Source: Girardinichthys multiradiatus (lineage: Eukaryota; Chordata; Actinopteri; Cyprinodontiformes; Goodeidae). Taken from it: a stretch of DNA of 64,000 nt. The stretch is taken from NCBI RefSeq assembly GCF_021462225.1, contig NC_061805.1:1244001-1308000 (forward strand), read 5' to 3'. Positions within the stretch are counted from its first letter, which is position 1. Each line of letters starts with the position of its first letter. The position numbers were made by a program, and so were the translations under genes. The notes under the pieces are model-generated. The model made no database searches and was not told the origin of the DNA. It was given only the letters and a program-made list of their open reading frames with translations. Shown here piece by piece: positions 11,701 to 26,700 of the stretch.

Positions 11701-14700
11701 CCCACACCCGAGGGAAGACGGAGGGTGTTGATGATCTTCTGTGGAGTGGCATCTGGTGACAGCTTACTCCTGCAGTTCCAAGATTCATACAGTTAGAAAG
11801 CACACTGCTTCATTTAAAACAATTTATATTCCAGGGCAAAATGTCTACCTGGCCTCTAATAGAACATAACCTCAGAGCTGCTTCATTTACAGCGTTGTGA
11901 TTATTCACACGAGACTAGGATGACTGCAGGGGGATGAGCCATCTTGGAAAACTGGGTCAGAAAACGTTGCTTGCTGCTTTTCCTTTCTTAAAACACTTAA
12001 AAAGGCTCTGATAATCGAAACAGAAAACTCCATAAAGCTACAGTAGTCGAAATGCAATGATCATACCCAGTGGTGGTTCTTCGATGGTTTAGCCTCTCGT
12101 CAGCTGCCCCACATACAACCAAACACACACACATCTCACCAATGAAGTCCATTCACCGAACATAAAGAACTAAAAAATATTGATCAGAATTGGTCCAATC
12201 CACTCAGTCATATGTGCACTTTCAAACTGCAGATGGTGAAATATAGTCCAGACTCTCAAAAATAATGTACCATTGGTCCAAAGCTTCAAATTAATCACTA
12301 TCTTTAGTGTCAGTCACCCATGGTGTGCAGCAATGCTTACAATGTATACACCAGAGGCAACCTTTCCCATTGACCGGACAAGCCTCTTCAGTGGTGACAG
12401 AAAACCTATTTTTCTCCCTCATGTTGCCCCCTCCACTCACCCAATCATCTAAACATTCCACGCCGTTCATGCCACCAGCATGATCATTTGCTCCACTATT
12501 TATCCAATCCACTGCTAGGGACACAATAAAACGGTAACTTGTGGAATTCAAAACATCTTTAAGTCATGGTTTATTTAGAATCAGAACCGGACGGAACAAA
12601 GATTGTTTCACGCTGCATCATTGTCGATATATGTGCTGTTACCTATACTGGGGTCTGTCTTCATTGGCGTAGGGGATGAAGTTGCCTCTGGGCTGGGTGT
12701 AGTTATGATACTGAGAAGGAGACAAGATCAGGGGCGGTAGATCTCCTGTGAAATACAACAAACACAGCCTTCATCCACTACCTTCACATGTTCAAACCAT
12801 TGGAAGCTGAGGCACAAACTAAACATGGGAGCAGGTTAGTTATCAAAAACTCTATGCAAGAGCTCACCGATCTCAGGCACAGATAAGGCCACAGTCATTG
12901 CAACACAGACAAAGAAAGCAGGCAGGAGGATCTGAGAGAAAAGGCCCTTGGTGTTTCTCTTGGCACAGTGGAACCTTTTGATGATGAGGCCATGAAACTG
13001 ACTCATTTTCAGCCACCAGCCATCCAACTTGAAGCCTCCCTGCCCCTCCAGGACCTCTGTCTCTGAGGTTGTGGGATTCTCTGCATCGTCTGCAGAGGAG
13101 AGAAAGAGAGTGGTGAGAAAGACATTTTCTTCCTTTTCAGGTTTATTTATGGAGGAAATCTGACTTTTTGGTTGTGTGATCGTATAATTTGCTAGCCTCA
13201 TAGCATAGCTGGCTAAGTCATGTTTCGGCCTTTATTATTTAGGCAATAATGCTATGAGGTTAACGAATAGTTTCCCCCGCTTTTATCAACATAAATAAAC
13301 AGATCTATTGGATCGTGATCCATGAGGATATTATTTTCTCCTTTTATCCTTGCTTCTCTTCGCAGTGAGACAGAACTTGTCCTTGCCTCTCAGGCTGGCA
13401 GAGTCTGACTCTTGACCGTTTTCAAACAGAGGACAGTAATCTCCATAGAAGTCCGCATACAGCCCTCCTTCGTCTCCGCGCACAGAGCCCACAGATGAGG
13501 AGGATTTCAGGGAAGCCTGGCTCTGGCTGAGCCTGGAGCATTGCACTAGATTGCTCAGCTCAACCTCAGATTTCTGATTCTGCACTAAGGGTCCGGTCTC
13601 AGGCTCTGGTCCAACCTGGGCTCCTGAACCAACTGACAACTTTGCCAATGAGCTGCCACCAGGCGAACTATTCATATCTGCAAAAACATGAAAAATCCAC
13701 AGTTCACTGAATGTCCAGGAAAAGAAAGTACAGACGAGTTTACTAAACTTTGAAGGAGCCTGGTCTCACCAGCATCACTGTTCTCTAGAGACTGGTCCTC
13801 CTCAGAAACTTTGAGGAACACCTCTTCCAATGTGGTGTCCATCACTCCAAAACTGGTCAGGGCCAGGCTGGCCAAGCTCTGCTCCAAAGCCTAGAAACAT
13901 ATGCATATGATGTTTGGATTTGCTGATTCTTCTGTGATGAATTAAAATAGAGCAATCTGATTTTACCATTAGTGATATATAAACCTTTTCTAGCATACAA
14001 GACAGGACAGAGAACAGCTGTGGCTCTGCTCAAAAAGGGTCAATAACAAACGTTTGTTAGCAGGTTGAGGAATTTCACCCAAATTCCTCAGAGTTTATCT
14101 GGATACTTCTCACAGACACAGAAAAAGCTGTATGTTGGAAAAATCATGCAGCGTGGCAGCAGATGCTGACATAAATCAAACATATTGGTCATATTTACTA
14201 AACCCTCATCTAGTGGCTAATTAAAGGTTGGTCCCAATATGGTCTGTCTAGGAAAATTGTGTCCTGTCACGAACACTGTTAGAAGTATGATTCCAGGTAA
14301 AGCTAGTTTGCTGTATGTCTTTTTATTTGTTACCTGGAACAGCCTCTCAAAGCAGCCCTTCTTGACTGACTCGGAGGGCAGGACGTAGGAGAGCTCAGTG
14401 TTGGAGTCGGACACCAGCAGGCAGGAAGCCACAAACTGCTGAATAAATCGGGTGACCCGAGCTTCTGAGCAGGGCGACAGCGAAGAGGATGGAGATAAGG
14501 AGGAAGGAGGCTTCAGCTGACTGCCCTGTCCTGGACGGGCAAACCGAAACACAACGACTGTTAAAGGACAGGGACAAGAGGCCAAACACCCATAATGGAG
14601 TCAGTTTATCGTCATTGTTTAAAAAACCTTTTCATTCAGTTATTTGGCCTTTGGAAACGGTCAGGTGTTGTTTTGATAATAAGTCAGGCAGCCAAATTTC

Positions 14701-17700
14701 ATAGAACTACTGTTGATCAAGACCCGTATGAAAAATATTAGGAAAGTCTTGTTTTTTTTGGAAGGAAAACCAAAAGAAATTAGGGAGGGTCAAGACCGTG
14801 GCTCAGTACTGTGACTACACACCTCGGCCTTCAGTTTGCTTTTTGACAAGCGTCAGTTTGTATCCATCTCCATAGGTGCTCTTCAGGAAAAGTGGTGTTC
14901 CACAGCACTTAAGTTTTCCATGCGAAATGATGGCAATGCGATCTCCCAAAAGGTCGGCTTCGTCCATATGATGGGTGGAGAGCAGGATGGTTCGGCCTGG
15001 GGCAGAGGAACAAACACAGCCAGCTAAGGCTTTTCTCTATTACTGACAGCAACACTTGAAGAAGGACAAGAGGAACACTGTCAGCAAAGCTTTGAAAACA
15101 CATACTGAGCATTACTTGTTGGAGAGAAAAACACACTCAACGGTATTAGCATTTTAGTCATACAAAATTCACGATTGTCTCACGTCGTGAAGTTTGACAG
15201 TAGTGTAATATTTATGTACTTTAAACATAGTTCCCATGCTCTTCAGTCAAACTGCTGAAACAGAAGAACAAGCCATGGTGGACAGTTGTAATCCGGAAAC
15301 AAGAAAGTCAGAGACTGCACACCTCCTCTAAGGGTCACTGACACCATAAAAAAAAAAAAGTGATCCGGATCACCACCAAACTTTTATGGATCCTAACTAT
15401 GGCCAAGACGCACCTCTGGTTAAAAAAATTCTAAAGAATTTGTCTGTAATTTTTTTGTAAAGTTGCTAACAGACACACACACACAAACACACACACACAC
15501 ACAAAGAAACTGAAAACATTACATCCTTGGCAGAGGTAACAAAGCAGACAGTTCATTGTATCAGTGAAAGGACAGAGTACACCTGCAGCTTGTACATAAC
15601 ATTAGATAACGTGTCTTATTTTACATGACATCAGAACCTTAACTACAACTATGACACCTATAAAACCTCTAAGCCAGAGTGATCTTACTGTCCATGTAGA
15701 AAATGAAGTCAGACAACATTTAATCAGCCTGATCACCGATCAGCGTGGGTTAAACATACACATAAAGCTAATGTTACAATACTTCACTCACTCTGTTTGT
15801 ACTTCAGAATTAGGTCCCAGATGGCCCTGCGGGCGTAAGGATCCACCCCTGCTGTGGGTTCATCTAGGATAACAGCCCTGGAGCCGCCAACAAAGGCAAT
15901 GGCCACGGACAGCTTCCTCTTCATCCCACCTGACAATGTCTGAACCAAGCTGTGGCGCTTGTTGGATAGCTCTAGGTCCAGAATCATCCTGGACACACAC
16001 ATACACACAAAATAATTTACTATCAACACTCTGCTGGAGTCAGGTTGCCGTACTAACCTGGTTTAAAGCCAAATTCCAAATAAACACAGAACTTTGCTGC
16101 TTTCATATTGACATTGTTTCAGTACTTAGTTTGGGTCAAATCATTTTGTCCTGAAACAAGCTTAGAAGTAAAAGAGAATGAATATATAGCAGAGCATTTT
16201 TAGGGCTGATACGGCCATACCTTGTGTTTTAGTCCCATTCAGAAACATAATGATGGTTGCTAAAACTTATCCGAAGAAGGACTGACTGTGTGCAAGGTAA
16301 TGTGTAAAATGAATCCTTCTGAAAATCCCCTTGTTTTTGCTAAAATATTAATTCAAGGCATATCGGTGATCTTTGGTGTTTTCATTGACTCAGCAACAGG
16401 CTGCCGGTAACAACATGCCTGAGGTCCAGACATGGGATGGACATCCCTGCTGATCTGGGACTATTTTGCCTGCAGTTTCTGAGCAGTCTCAATACAACTG
16501 AAATCCCATCAAGCAGCAGAGCAACTACCTGTACACTAAAAAATCACTAAAAACACATTTATGAACAAAGTTGTTAAGTTCTGATACTTAATGGATGGAA
16601 CAACTGTTTGTGGATATATTCTAGAGATTTCACTCAAAGTTCTTTTTATGTACTCTTTGGAAACATCATTAAGGAAACTACAGATTAGTGCTTTAAAAGG
16701 TGTGGTGTAGGTAAGTTATCTTCCTAGTTTGGTTTGACTGTCTTTGGAGCTGACTGGACCCAATATGGTCACTGTATACATTGTGATCTGGGCTCTACAG
16801 CAGCATGCAGTATTTCACTCACTGTTACACAGCACTCAGGCTGTGTAACAGTGAGTGGTGGGACATATTGACTGCCATCAAGCAGTCATGTGTTTTCATT
16901 TGATGGAGTCTGGTGGGGTAAAATCTTCTGTACCTTTGCTCTGATACACGTATATATTTACTTTTGTTACCAATTGAAATTTAAGCGACAGTGAAAACAT
17001 AGTCCTTCAGGCAGCATAAGATAAACAATGTTCCATGTCTGGATCTCTACGCAGTAATTTAGTGGGGGAGTGACACTGTATCTTGTAAATGGTTTAGACC
17101 ATGGATTCCCACAAGTGCAGCAGGCTGGTACTAACTTGTCCATCTCCTTGCGTATGTCCTCCTCAGCCATGCCCTTGAGCCTAGAGTAGAACCACAAGTG
17201 CTCCTCCACACTCAGCTTGTCAAACAGAACATTGTGCTGCGGACACATGCCCAGGTTCTGACGAATCCGCTCCATTTCGGTTCGGATGTCGTGGCCATAT
17301 ATAGTGGCAGAGCCGGAGGTTGGAGGAAACAAGCCTGTCAGAATGGACCTATGATGATAACAGGTAGATAAAAAACATGTATAGTGCCTGATTAAATGGT
17401 TGATGTGTAAATAATTGTCTTTATTTCCTCCTTACTAGGCCACATGGTTTTATTGCAAGGAGACTCATCCTTGTAGTTTGTATTTACCTTGGCAAGGCAC
17501 ATTTCCACTGACCAGCCACATATGACTAATGACAGGTATGGAGAAAAACACTGACTGTCTGGTTGCCATGTGACTGCAAGTAAACAATCAATCCATGAAG
17601 CTGATTTGTTGGATGAAAAAGAATAAATGAGTGCTCTAAAGATTCTAGTTCTGGTCTGGGAAAAACATGATGTTTAAACAGAATCATTCAGTTCAAATTA

Positions 17701-20700
17701 CTGTAGGTGTAACTAATGCGACGTCTGAAGTGTATTCCAAGGAAGTAAAACTAATAAACAGATGAAAGGGCTGGTCCAAGCTGTCTGACTATATGACACA
17801 CCTTCTATTAGGCCTCTGTCTGCGTTACGAGAGATTTCAATTCAATTCAGTTTTATTTATATAGCGCCAATTCACAACACATGTTGTTTCAAGGCACTTT
17901 ACCAAGTCAATTCAATCGAATCATACAGATTTCAAGTCAGGTACAAACATTCCAATGAATCCTAACTATCAAACAATGCAGTCAAATTCAGTTATTTATT
18001 CAAATTGGTTAAAAGGTTTTCCATCTAAGGAAACACAACAGATTGCATCGAGTCAGTGACCCGCAGCATTCCCTCCTCCTGGATGAGCATGTAGAGACAC
18101 AGTGGACATAGACTTTGCAGCAATCCCTGGGGATTTGAGAGAACAGAGCAGAGACACAAAAAGAACACAGAGGCACTGATCCAGGAGTACTTTCTATGGG
18201 AAAGAACAGTAAAACATTGCGGTTTGGTTATGGTTATAGTTCCTTTAGAGGCTTCTAGGAGAGAAAGACAGCTAAGCAGATAAACTCTGAGCCAGTTTTC
18301 AAGTCTAGAGTATGAAAGAGGGAACATACAGTTAGTCACAGTAGAAGTTCAGTCAGTAGCTATGTCTAGGAGAGAGAAAGGGTTAAACACTGAAATACAA
18401 GGCAAAGTGTGTCTGTATAAGGTATATAATCTGTATAAAGTGAGCATCAAGTTGTTGGCAGCAGCAGCTTAGCTGATGTCCTCCTCCAGGAATGTGGCAC
18501 AACTAAACACAGACCCAGGTCAGATGTAGCTTCTAGACAACATAGAGTTAAAGGCTGAAATAACAGCAAATAATGCAAAATTGGAGAGTAGTATGATAAT
18601 TGCACCGACTACACCAAAACAAATTCCTTGTATGTCCAAAAACGTACTCGGCAATAAAGCTTTTCTGATTCTGATAATGCAACAGAGTGAGTGAAAGTGG
18701 TCGTTATGTCCTCCAGCAGCCTAAGCCTATAGCAGCATAACTACAGAGATAGCTCAGGATAACCTAAGCCACTCTAACTATAAGCTTTATCAAAAAGGAA
18801 AGTTTTAAGCCTAGCCTTAAAGGTAGACAGGGTGTCTGCCTCATGGACTAAAACTGGGAGCTGGTTCCACAGGAGAGGATCCTGATGTGATCTCTCTTTT
18901 TAATTTTCATCAGAACTCTTGCATTTTGGATCAGCTGATTGCTTTTAACTGCATTTTGTGGAGTTACTGATAGTAAAGAATTACAATAGTCCAGCCTTGA
19001 AGTAACAAATGCACGGACTAGTTTTTCAGCATCACTCCTGGACAGGATATTTCTAATTTTGGAAATGTTCTGGAGATGAAATTATTATGGGATTTAAATG
19101 ACATGTCCTGGTCAGAAATAACAATAAGGTTTTTTTACTTTATTACCAGAGGTCAATTGAATGTCATCCACATTAATTAAATGACAAAACAGTTTTGTTT
19201 TCAAGGATTCCGGTCCAAAGACGACAACTTCTGTCTTGTCTGAATTTAGAAGCAGAAAATTTAAAGTCGTCCAAGTTTTTATATCTTCAAGACATGCTTG
19301 TAGTCTATCTAACTGGTTGGGCTCATCAGGATTTATAGATAAGTAAAGCTGAGTATCATCAGCATAACAGTGAAAATGTATGCCCTGCTGTCTGATAATT
19401 TGATGTATTAGAAGCATATATATAGTAAAGAGAATTGGCCCAAGTACTGAACCCTGTGGTACTCCACAATTAACCCTGGAGTTTAAAGATGATTTATCAT
19501 TTACATGAACAAACTGGAATCTGTCAGACAAATAAGATTTAAACCAGCCTAGCGCTGTTCCCCTGATCCCTACAGCATATTCCATCCTTTCTAAGAGAAT
19601 ATTGTGTTCGACTGTATCAAATGCAGCACTGAGATCTAACAGAACCAGTACAGAAACAAGTCCATTATCTGAGGCCATAAGAATATCATTAGTGACTTTC
19701 AGCAGAGCTGTTTCAGTGCTATGATGAGCTCTGAAACCTGACTGAAACTCTTCAAACAGGTCATTGCTGTATAAATGTTCACACATTTGATTAGAAACAA
19801 TTTTTTCAAGAATTTTAGATAAGAACGGAAGATGAGATTCATGGCTGTAATTTATTAAATCATCTTGATCAAGCGAAGGTTTCTTAACCATAATTTGGTT
19901 GGGATTGGGTCTAACATACAAGTTGAAGGTTTAGATGAAGCTAATATTTCTGATAACTCAGGAAGCTCCACTGGGTCAACACATTCCAAACACAAATCAG
20001 GTTCTACAGTTATTTCCAATGTTGTCTCACTTGCTGAGGATGAAGTAATCATCTTCAGGAGTATGTCAAAGATTCTTATTTTTAATATAATCGATTTTAT
20101 TTAAAAAAATCACTTAAAGTCATGACTGCTGAGAGCTAAGGGAATGGATGGCTCAACAGAGCTATGGCTATGTGTAAGTTTAGCAACTGTTCTAAAGAGA
20201 AACCTAGAATTATTCTTGTTCTCTTCTATTAATGATGAGAAATAAGCTGTTCTGGCAAAATAAACAAAATCAGACAGGATGTGATTTGATTTCATAGCCA
20301 GAATCTCTGGTAGGAATTCTCCTGAACACAATGTAACAAGCTGTTTCTAAGATCTAAACATTTTCAGACTTCCCCACTAAAACACAACACTAAATACAAC
20401 CATTAAAGGGCTCTTTTTCAACCAAAAACATTTGACTTCTTATCACATCTTCACATGTTACAGCTTGGATTCCTCCTTACATTGTAGTCGTTTTCCCAGC
20501 TCCATTGTGTCCCAGGAAGGAGACCACCTGGTTTTCATAGAGGTTGAGACTCAGGTTGTTGAGGGCCAGTTTGCTGCCAGTCTTGTACACCTTGGTCAGT
20601 TTGTCAATGCAGACCACCAGAGGCAGGTGGCTCGGTTCCTCCTCGATGCCCCGCATCTCCTCTGGAGTTAAAGATAAAACATCAGAAATAAGAGGTGCAC

Positions 20701-23700
20701 AAAACAACAGCACTTGTATCTGAGAAATAAAGAATAAATAAAAAAAAAAACTATGTACTTTAGTTCCAGTATTTATTTAAATGATCTATCTCACCTTATC
20801 GCTGTGCTGTTAGCCCTTACTAAATTTAGAATAAAAGTTACATAAAGATAAAGTTTCCTCACATTGAAGATCTTTTAACCAAATATGTAAAACACAGAAC
20901 CACACATTATCTGACTTCATATTATGACATAATGGCACAAACTCTGTAAACTATTGACAGCTTAAAATTCAGGCAATCATAAGCCTTTAAGACAGTATAA
21001 AGCATAGATGGACATTTCCTTCTGATGCTCGCTTATTTAAACAACTACTAACATGTTAGTAGTTAGGTATTATTGCCTTTTGTCTCCTTAACCTGTAGAA
21101 AATGAGATGAAATCATCATCATGAGCTCAAAATAAATGTAAACTCTCCTTACCGGACCTCCGCTGGTCCATAGCACAAGCCTGATCCTCCTCCATCACAC
21201 TGAGCCTGGCAGCCCCACCTCCACACCAGGGCCAGTCCCAGGTCTCAACACGTCCACTGCCTGACCAATAGGACCTCTGTAGAGGGAAGTACCATGGGCG
21301 TGGCAGGCCATACATACCTATCAGAGGAGGAAAACGTGTTAAATCACTGTGAAAGGAGATAATCTGCATAATATGAGCTACAACAAAATGTAATTTCCCT
21401 TTGGGAATAATAAAGTATTTCTGAATTGAATTGAATAATAATGGTTGGGATTCAGGAAGCAGTCATTTCCTACCTGGATGAACAGCTTCTATGTACCAGG
21501 TTAGCACACCGTACAACCCAGCATCAATAATAAGCATCATCATGGATAGACTCAGGTTAAAGTCATCGCCCTCTACTGGTGACTGGCTGATGGTGCGCCA
21601 CTGGATACCAACACCTGCCACCTCATACAGTGCAAAATACTTGGAGCCAAGGCCAAAGGCTGTGGTGGACATGAGAGACTGGTACCAACATAGAACATAT
21701 TCATTATGATCATCAGGAGAATCTGTGTCATAGTACAACAGCAACACATGAAGGACAATGAAGTGTAAACATTAAAAAAGGCCTTACAGCAATGCACTTC
21801 TCAAAGGCAGTGATCTTATCATGGGCCACCTCCTCCCTTATTGCTACATACATGTAGGGCACATAGCTGAGGAAGTAGATGATTCCTCCACAAGCTGAAG
21901 CCAGTTTAGCTTTGGAGTAGATTACTGACACCAAGAAACTGGAAAACAAAGAAAACATTATAAAACCTATAGATTATTTCATATTACCTTGAAAGTCAGA
22001 CTTTATAAAGACAAATATATAAGATGTAACACGTTATTACTTTTATATAAAAACTTCATATAAAAACTTAAAATAAAGTCACATTGCATGAAAAGGCTGA
22101 AAAGCAATTTCTTCAGTTTTTTGCTCCAAAATTGTCATCATCTCTGCATCAGAAGAACGTTTGCACATCTTTGGCTCAAACATGGAAAATGATATTCCCC
22201 CACCCCTTCACCAATGCTGTCAGTTGGAACAGTTATCTTAGAGCAATATGTAATGAGAGTTAACAAGTGTGTTCTTTTCATTTTACTTTAGTTCAACACT
22301 GCAAACTGATATAAAGAGCTGACCCTTAATACCATGGATTAGGACTCCTTAACAAACCACAGCTAATTCGGACAGACATCACATTTTACAATCATATTGC
22401 CACTTTTCCTCACAGTCCTAGACTGGAATATTAAAAATAAAAGCAATACATGGGACCAAAATGTTGAAGGGGCAAAATGAGGAGCACCTGCTTCAAACTA
22501 CACAATAAAATTATTGTGAAAAAAATATGCTATTTTAGTTATTTCTGTATACCTTTCAATGAGAAATATATTTGAATATGTCACCTGAAACACTGGAGTG
22601 TATACTGTACCATTAAACATATTTGAACTGAGAAAGCATTTATATTTGTGAGAGGCTCTGTGCTCCTGCAAAAACCTTCAAATGAAGCTGGTCACCAATG
22701 GTCATGTCATTGGCTTCTGACTGAAATATTTAGCCAGTTTTGTAAATTACAAAATTGCCCAATTATTATAGAAACATTCCAAAAAAAAAATAAATCTCTT
22801 GCTTTTAGGCGAATGATCGGTTATTAAAAAATATCAATAGTAAGCAGAAGACAGACTGATTCTTAGAAGGTGGGTGCTGGAGGACAAACTTGTGGTCAGA
22901 GACCAATGTTTGATAGTGAAATGCTGAGGCATTATAACAGTGTTTAGTGAAAATCTGAAGCGCTCACCAGAACATGATGGTGGCCACAGCGTAAATAGTT
23001 AAGAAGAGCCAGATGATCAGGGGGTCACTGTGGAGTAACACTCTGCCGTACTTCAAGATAGCTGTGAGAGCAGTGACGGAGATGGAGAGCTGGACAAAGC
23101 CAGTGATGAACCAAGCCACCCAATGGACAGCATTATTCAGGCCCATCATCTTCATCACCTAACAAAGGAGCCCACTGGTTATACATGGGAATCTTAACTC
23201 ATTTATCCAACACTCAAATAAAAACATGCCCAATGAAAGCCTGTTTTTCACATTACTCGTCCATAAGAGCATGAAAATCTGCATCATTCTCTGACAGATT
23301 TCTCAGACCAGCTCATGGTCCAAAACGCTTTGGAACATAGCAGTACTGGTGCAAAGTTCACAGGCACAAGGTAAGAGTTAATATACTCTGACTTTAGTTC
23401 ATTACATTATACACAAACAATATAATCTCTAGGTCTGCCTCTTGTGGTTCCAGAGCAGCAAGTGGCTCTTTAAACCTTCCAAAATGGCTCTTAATGACTA
23501 CTAAGAACTTCTAACATTTAGTAAGAACCTATTAACATTTTAAATATGGATCAAGTAACAAATGCAAGTTTTACCAGGTTTATTATGTTTTTTTTATGGA
23601 ATAATTGGATTGAATTCCCACAACAGAATGACACTAAAAGTACCAGTAACATTTTATAGATCTATTTTTCTTGTCAGTAGTTTGGAAACTATGTGCTTTT

Positions 23701-26700
23701 TTACATGATTTTCCTCAAAAATCAACATCCCACAGAAGAAAATGTATCAATCCTTTTTTGCAAAAGATTTATGTTTTTCTCAAAACCTAAAAATAAAATT
23801 GTGATTCTTAAAAAGAAACTACACATTTCCTAGTAGATATTTATCAAAAATTGTCTTTATTTCTAAACAAGTTTTTTTAGCTGGACTGTGGGCAAAAACA
23901 GCTCTTTGGATGTAAAGGATGCTGACCCCTGGTACATTTTTATGATGTTTGGGGATTTGTGCCACCTATAAATGGTAAATGGATTGAACCTTTATAGCAC
24001 ATACAACTACTCAAAGAGCTTTTCACTACAGCCACATTCACCCAATCACACTCACAAACACGCACACATTTATACACCAATACGCAAGATTGCAAGACTA
24101 CTTTCCCCACTGAGCCTTAGTTGTCGGACTATATCACTTCCTCAGTAATGTTTCAGTCATTAATGCATTATCTTTCTTCATTTCTATGCTCAATGTTTAG
24201 ATTTAAAGTTCTTAAACATTAAAGAACCTAAAAGTACAATCACAATGAAATGTGCTGTTGTAAAGTCCCAAACTGTGTAAAACAAGGGGTGTGAAAACAT
24301 TTTAATGAATCAAAACTACTTTCTGTACTAAGTGTATGAACATTTGAGTTTATTTTGTAATTTTTTACTTTGTGCAGCTCTCAGGACAACTTATTTCTTA
24401 ATATTGTTACTGATGTTGTTATCTGGAGTTGTTGTTGCTAATGATGTTGACGAAGCCATCAGTAACCTCGACACTAATCTGCTCATTTAGAATGCCCTTC
24501 CACAGAGCCTTCATCCAAAACAGTGGCTCCTTTCATCTTCACTCTTATCCTGTCCATCATCAACATTAGCAGCTCCACAGAGGGCTGGCTTTGTTCTAAA
24601 AGCTTCTGGTTGAGCCAGAAAAAAAAGCAGAACTGGACCTAAATTCCGGGTGATCTCTTCAAGGAACTAAATGAGGCCAGTTTTCATTCAGCCAGAGAAT
24701 TGCAGGCATCACCGCCTGTGGTAATAACATAATACACACAATGAAAACATTTTTGGTGCAGAGTAGTACTATTTTAAATCACACCACTATACAATTTAAA
24801 ACGCTATTAATAAATCAATAATGATCAATCTGACATTAAAACTATTCCCTTCCCACAGGGCTATAAAGGATTATATGCAAAAAAAAAGACAAGAGAAGTT
24901 AATCTATCAGGGATAAGGACACGTCACCCAAGGCTTATGAAAATCACCAGAGGTTTCATCTTAAATCAAAGTGTAAATGTATTATTAATCAAGCTAATCT
25001 ATATTTACAAGTATCCAGTGAAAATAATTGCCTAGGTCATAATATGACGTAGGCAATTATGCTATGAGGCTATCGAGAAGCAATAAAACAGACAAACAAA
25101 AACAAACTGTGTAAAATACATAATTTACTTCCGCTGATCAGAATTTACAGGGCTTAGATTAGACTAATGACTAACATTGGACAACTTATTAGTGATCCAG
25201 TTCAAGCTCAAGACCTTTTTAGTCTTTTCCAATTATCTAGCTGAGGGCGGAGAGGAGAGACTAGAAGGAAAAGAAGCAAAGGTTTCCAGTCCATCCCAGT
25301 AGGTTTCTTTCCTTAAATCTCACAGGGACCTTGAAACTCACTGAGGTCAGTAATATAAAAAATTCCACTAGTTTGGTAGAAGACATCAGTCTTTCTGTCA
25401 TACAAGGATCACATGCGGTCAGCAGCACAGGCGTTCAGCACAAGTGTTCATGGCTGCAGGTCATGCTTGGTCTGATCAGAAAAAGCGGAAGATATTTGGC
25501 CGAAATCTTCCCACAAAGGAATGCAAAACACAGAAAGTCTCTCTTCAGGTTGGTGTGTCATTGAAAAGCAGACGGTACTGACAAATACAAATAGTGTTTC
25601 TCCAAACAATCCTGTGAGATCCGGATCAGAAGTCCAAAGGATCAAATTGTTGAATTCTGAAAACATAGTCGTGTCTGTACACTTGTCAACTTAAAATAGT
25701 CTCTTCCTTCTGGAAGTCTACAGTATATCTTGCCAAGAAAAACAAACCAATCAGTAGACATATACTGGATATGTAGAGGGAGGTTAGAGTTCTAAATCTT
25801 CCTCATCCATGCTTATCAATACATTTCACCCAGAACCAGAGTAGGACCCTGAAGTCTTTGACCATGAAACAATAGGACATTCAAACATTTACATTTTCAA
25901 AGCAAATGAATATTATGGAATGAGGATTTAGAAATAGAACCATTCAGTTCAGAATTGTGCATTACAATCATTTAGAGTGAAATTAAAACCGGCACATTCT
26001 GAATTGATCAGCTAGAAGTAAAGAACATCTCTTCATTGTTACTGATATTAGAGAAACCAAAGTTACCATATCCCTCAGGTGACATCACCTGAAAGAGGAA
26101 TGATGTCACATTTCGGAGGTCCAACAAGTGATCCAGCCCAGCTACAAGTGCAAAAACCAATTTGAAATTAAAACGAAGTCAGAGTCTGCACGTGTTACAC
26201 TGAAAATCCATAAAAACTTAGAATAAAAAGAAAATACAAGAAGAGGTCAGTGAGGATACGTCAGAACTAGCCTGACACAAAGCTAACCGTAAACACAAGC
26301 TCCCGGTCTGACCTCTTTAAGCCGATGTTCTTTCTCTGCTACGATGTGCTGAATCATCATGGCTACTGAATAAACCCAGGATATCACCATACACAGAGGC
26401 ATCATGTGCTCAATCACAAACAGAAAGCTAAAGGGAACAAAAAACACACCATGTAAAGACACATTCATTACATCACGCTTCATTTCAAAGGTATGACATT
26501 TAATTTAATATAAGAAAAATCTAAAGGTTTCAAAAGCACAATCTTTAATTAGATATAAATATTTTCACATCTGAATTGAATGATTATTTGTATCTGCCTT
26601 TGTTTTAAGTAACATTACAAGAACCACAAAAATAGAACATGAAGAGTACAGTATGTGCTATGTCCACATAGAAATCCCACTACTTACTCGTCTCTGGTGT

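Noticed and set aside
11414..11803. Minus-strand 129-codon frame and plus-strand 156-codon frame over abca2 exon 26
   Set aside because: Both are alternative frames of a real, conserved abca2 exon.
13331..13387. Coding continuation of abca2 exon 23 past the GC donor
   Set aside because: Residues after SASLR are unlike ABCA2 and run into a stop; the phase of exon 24 fits the GC donor.
18025..18339. Minus-strand 104-codon frame
   Set aside because: It falls in the L2 3' UTR and has no similarity to a known protein.
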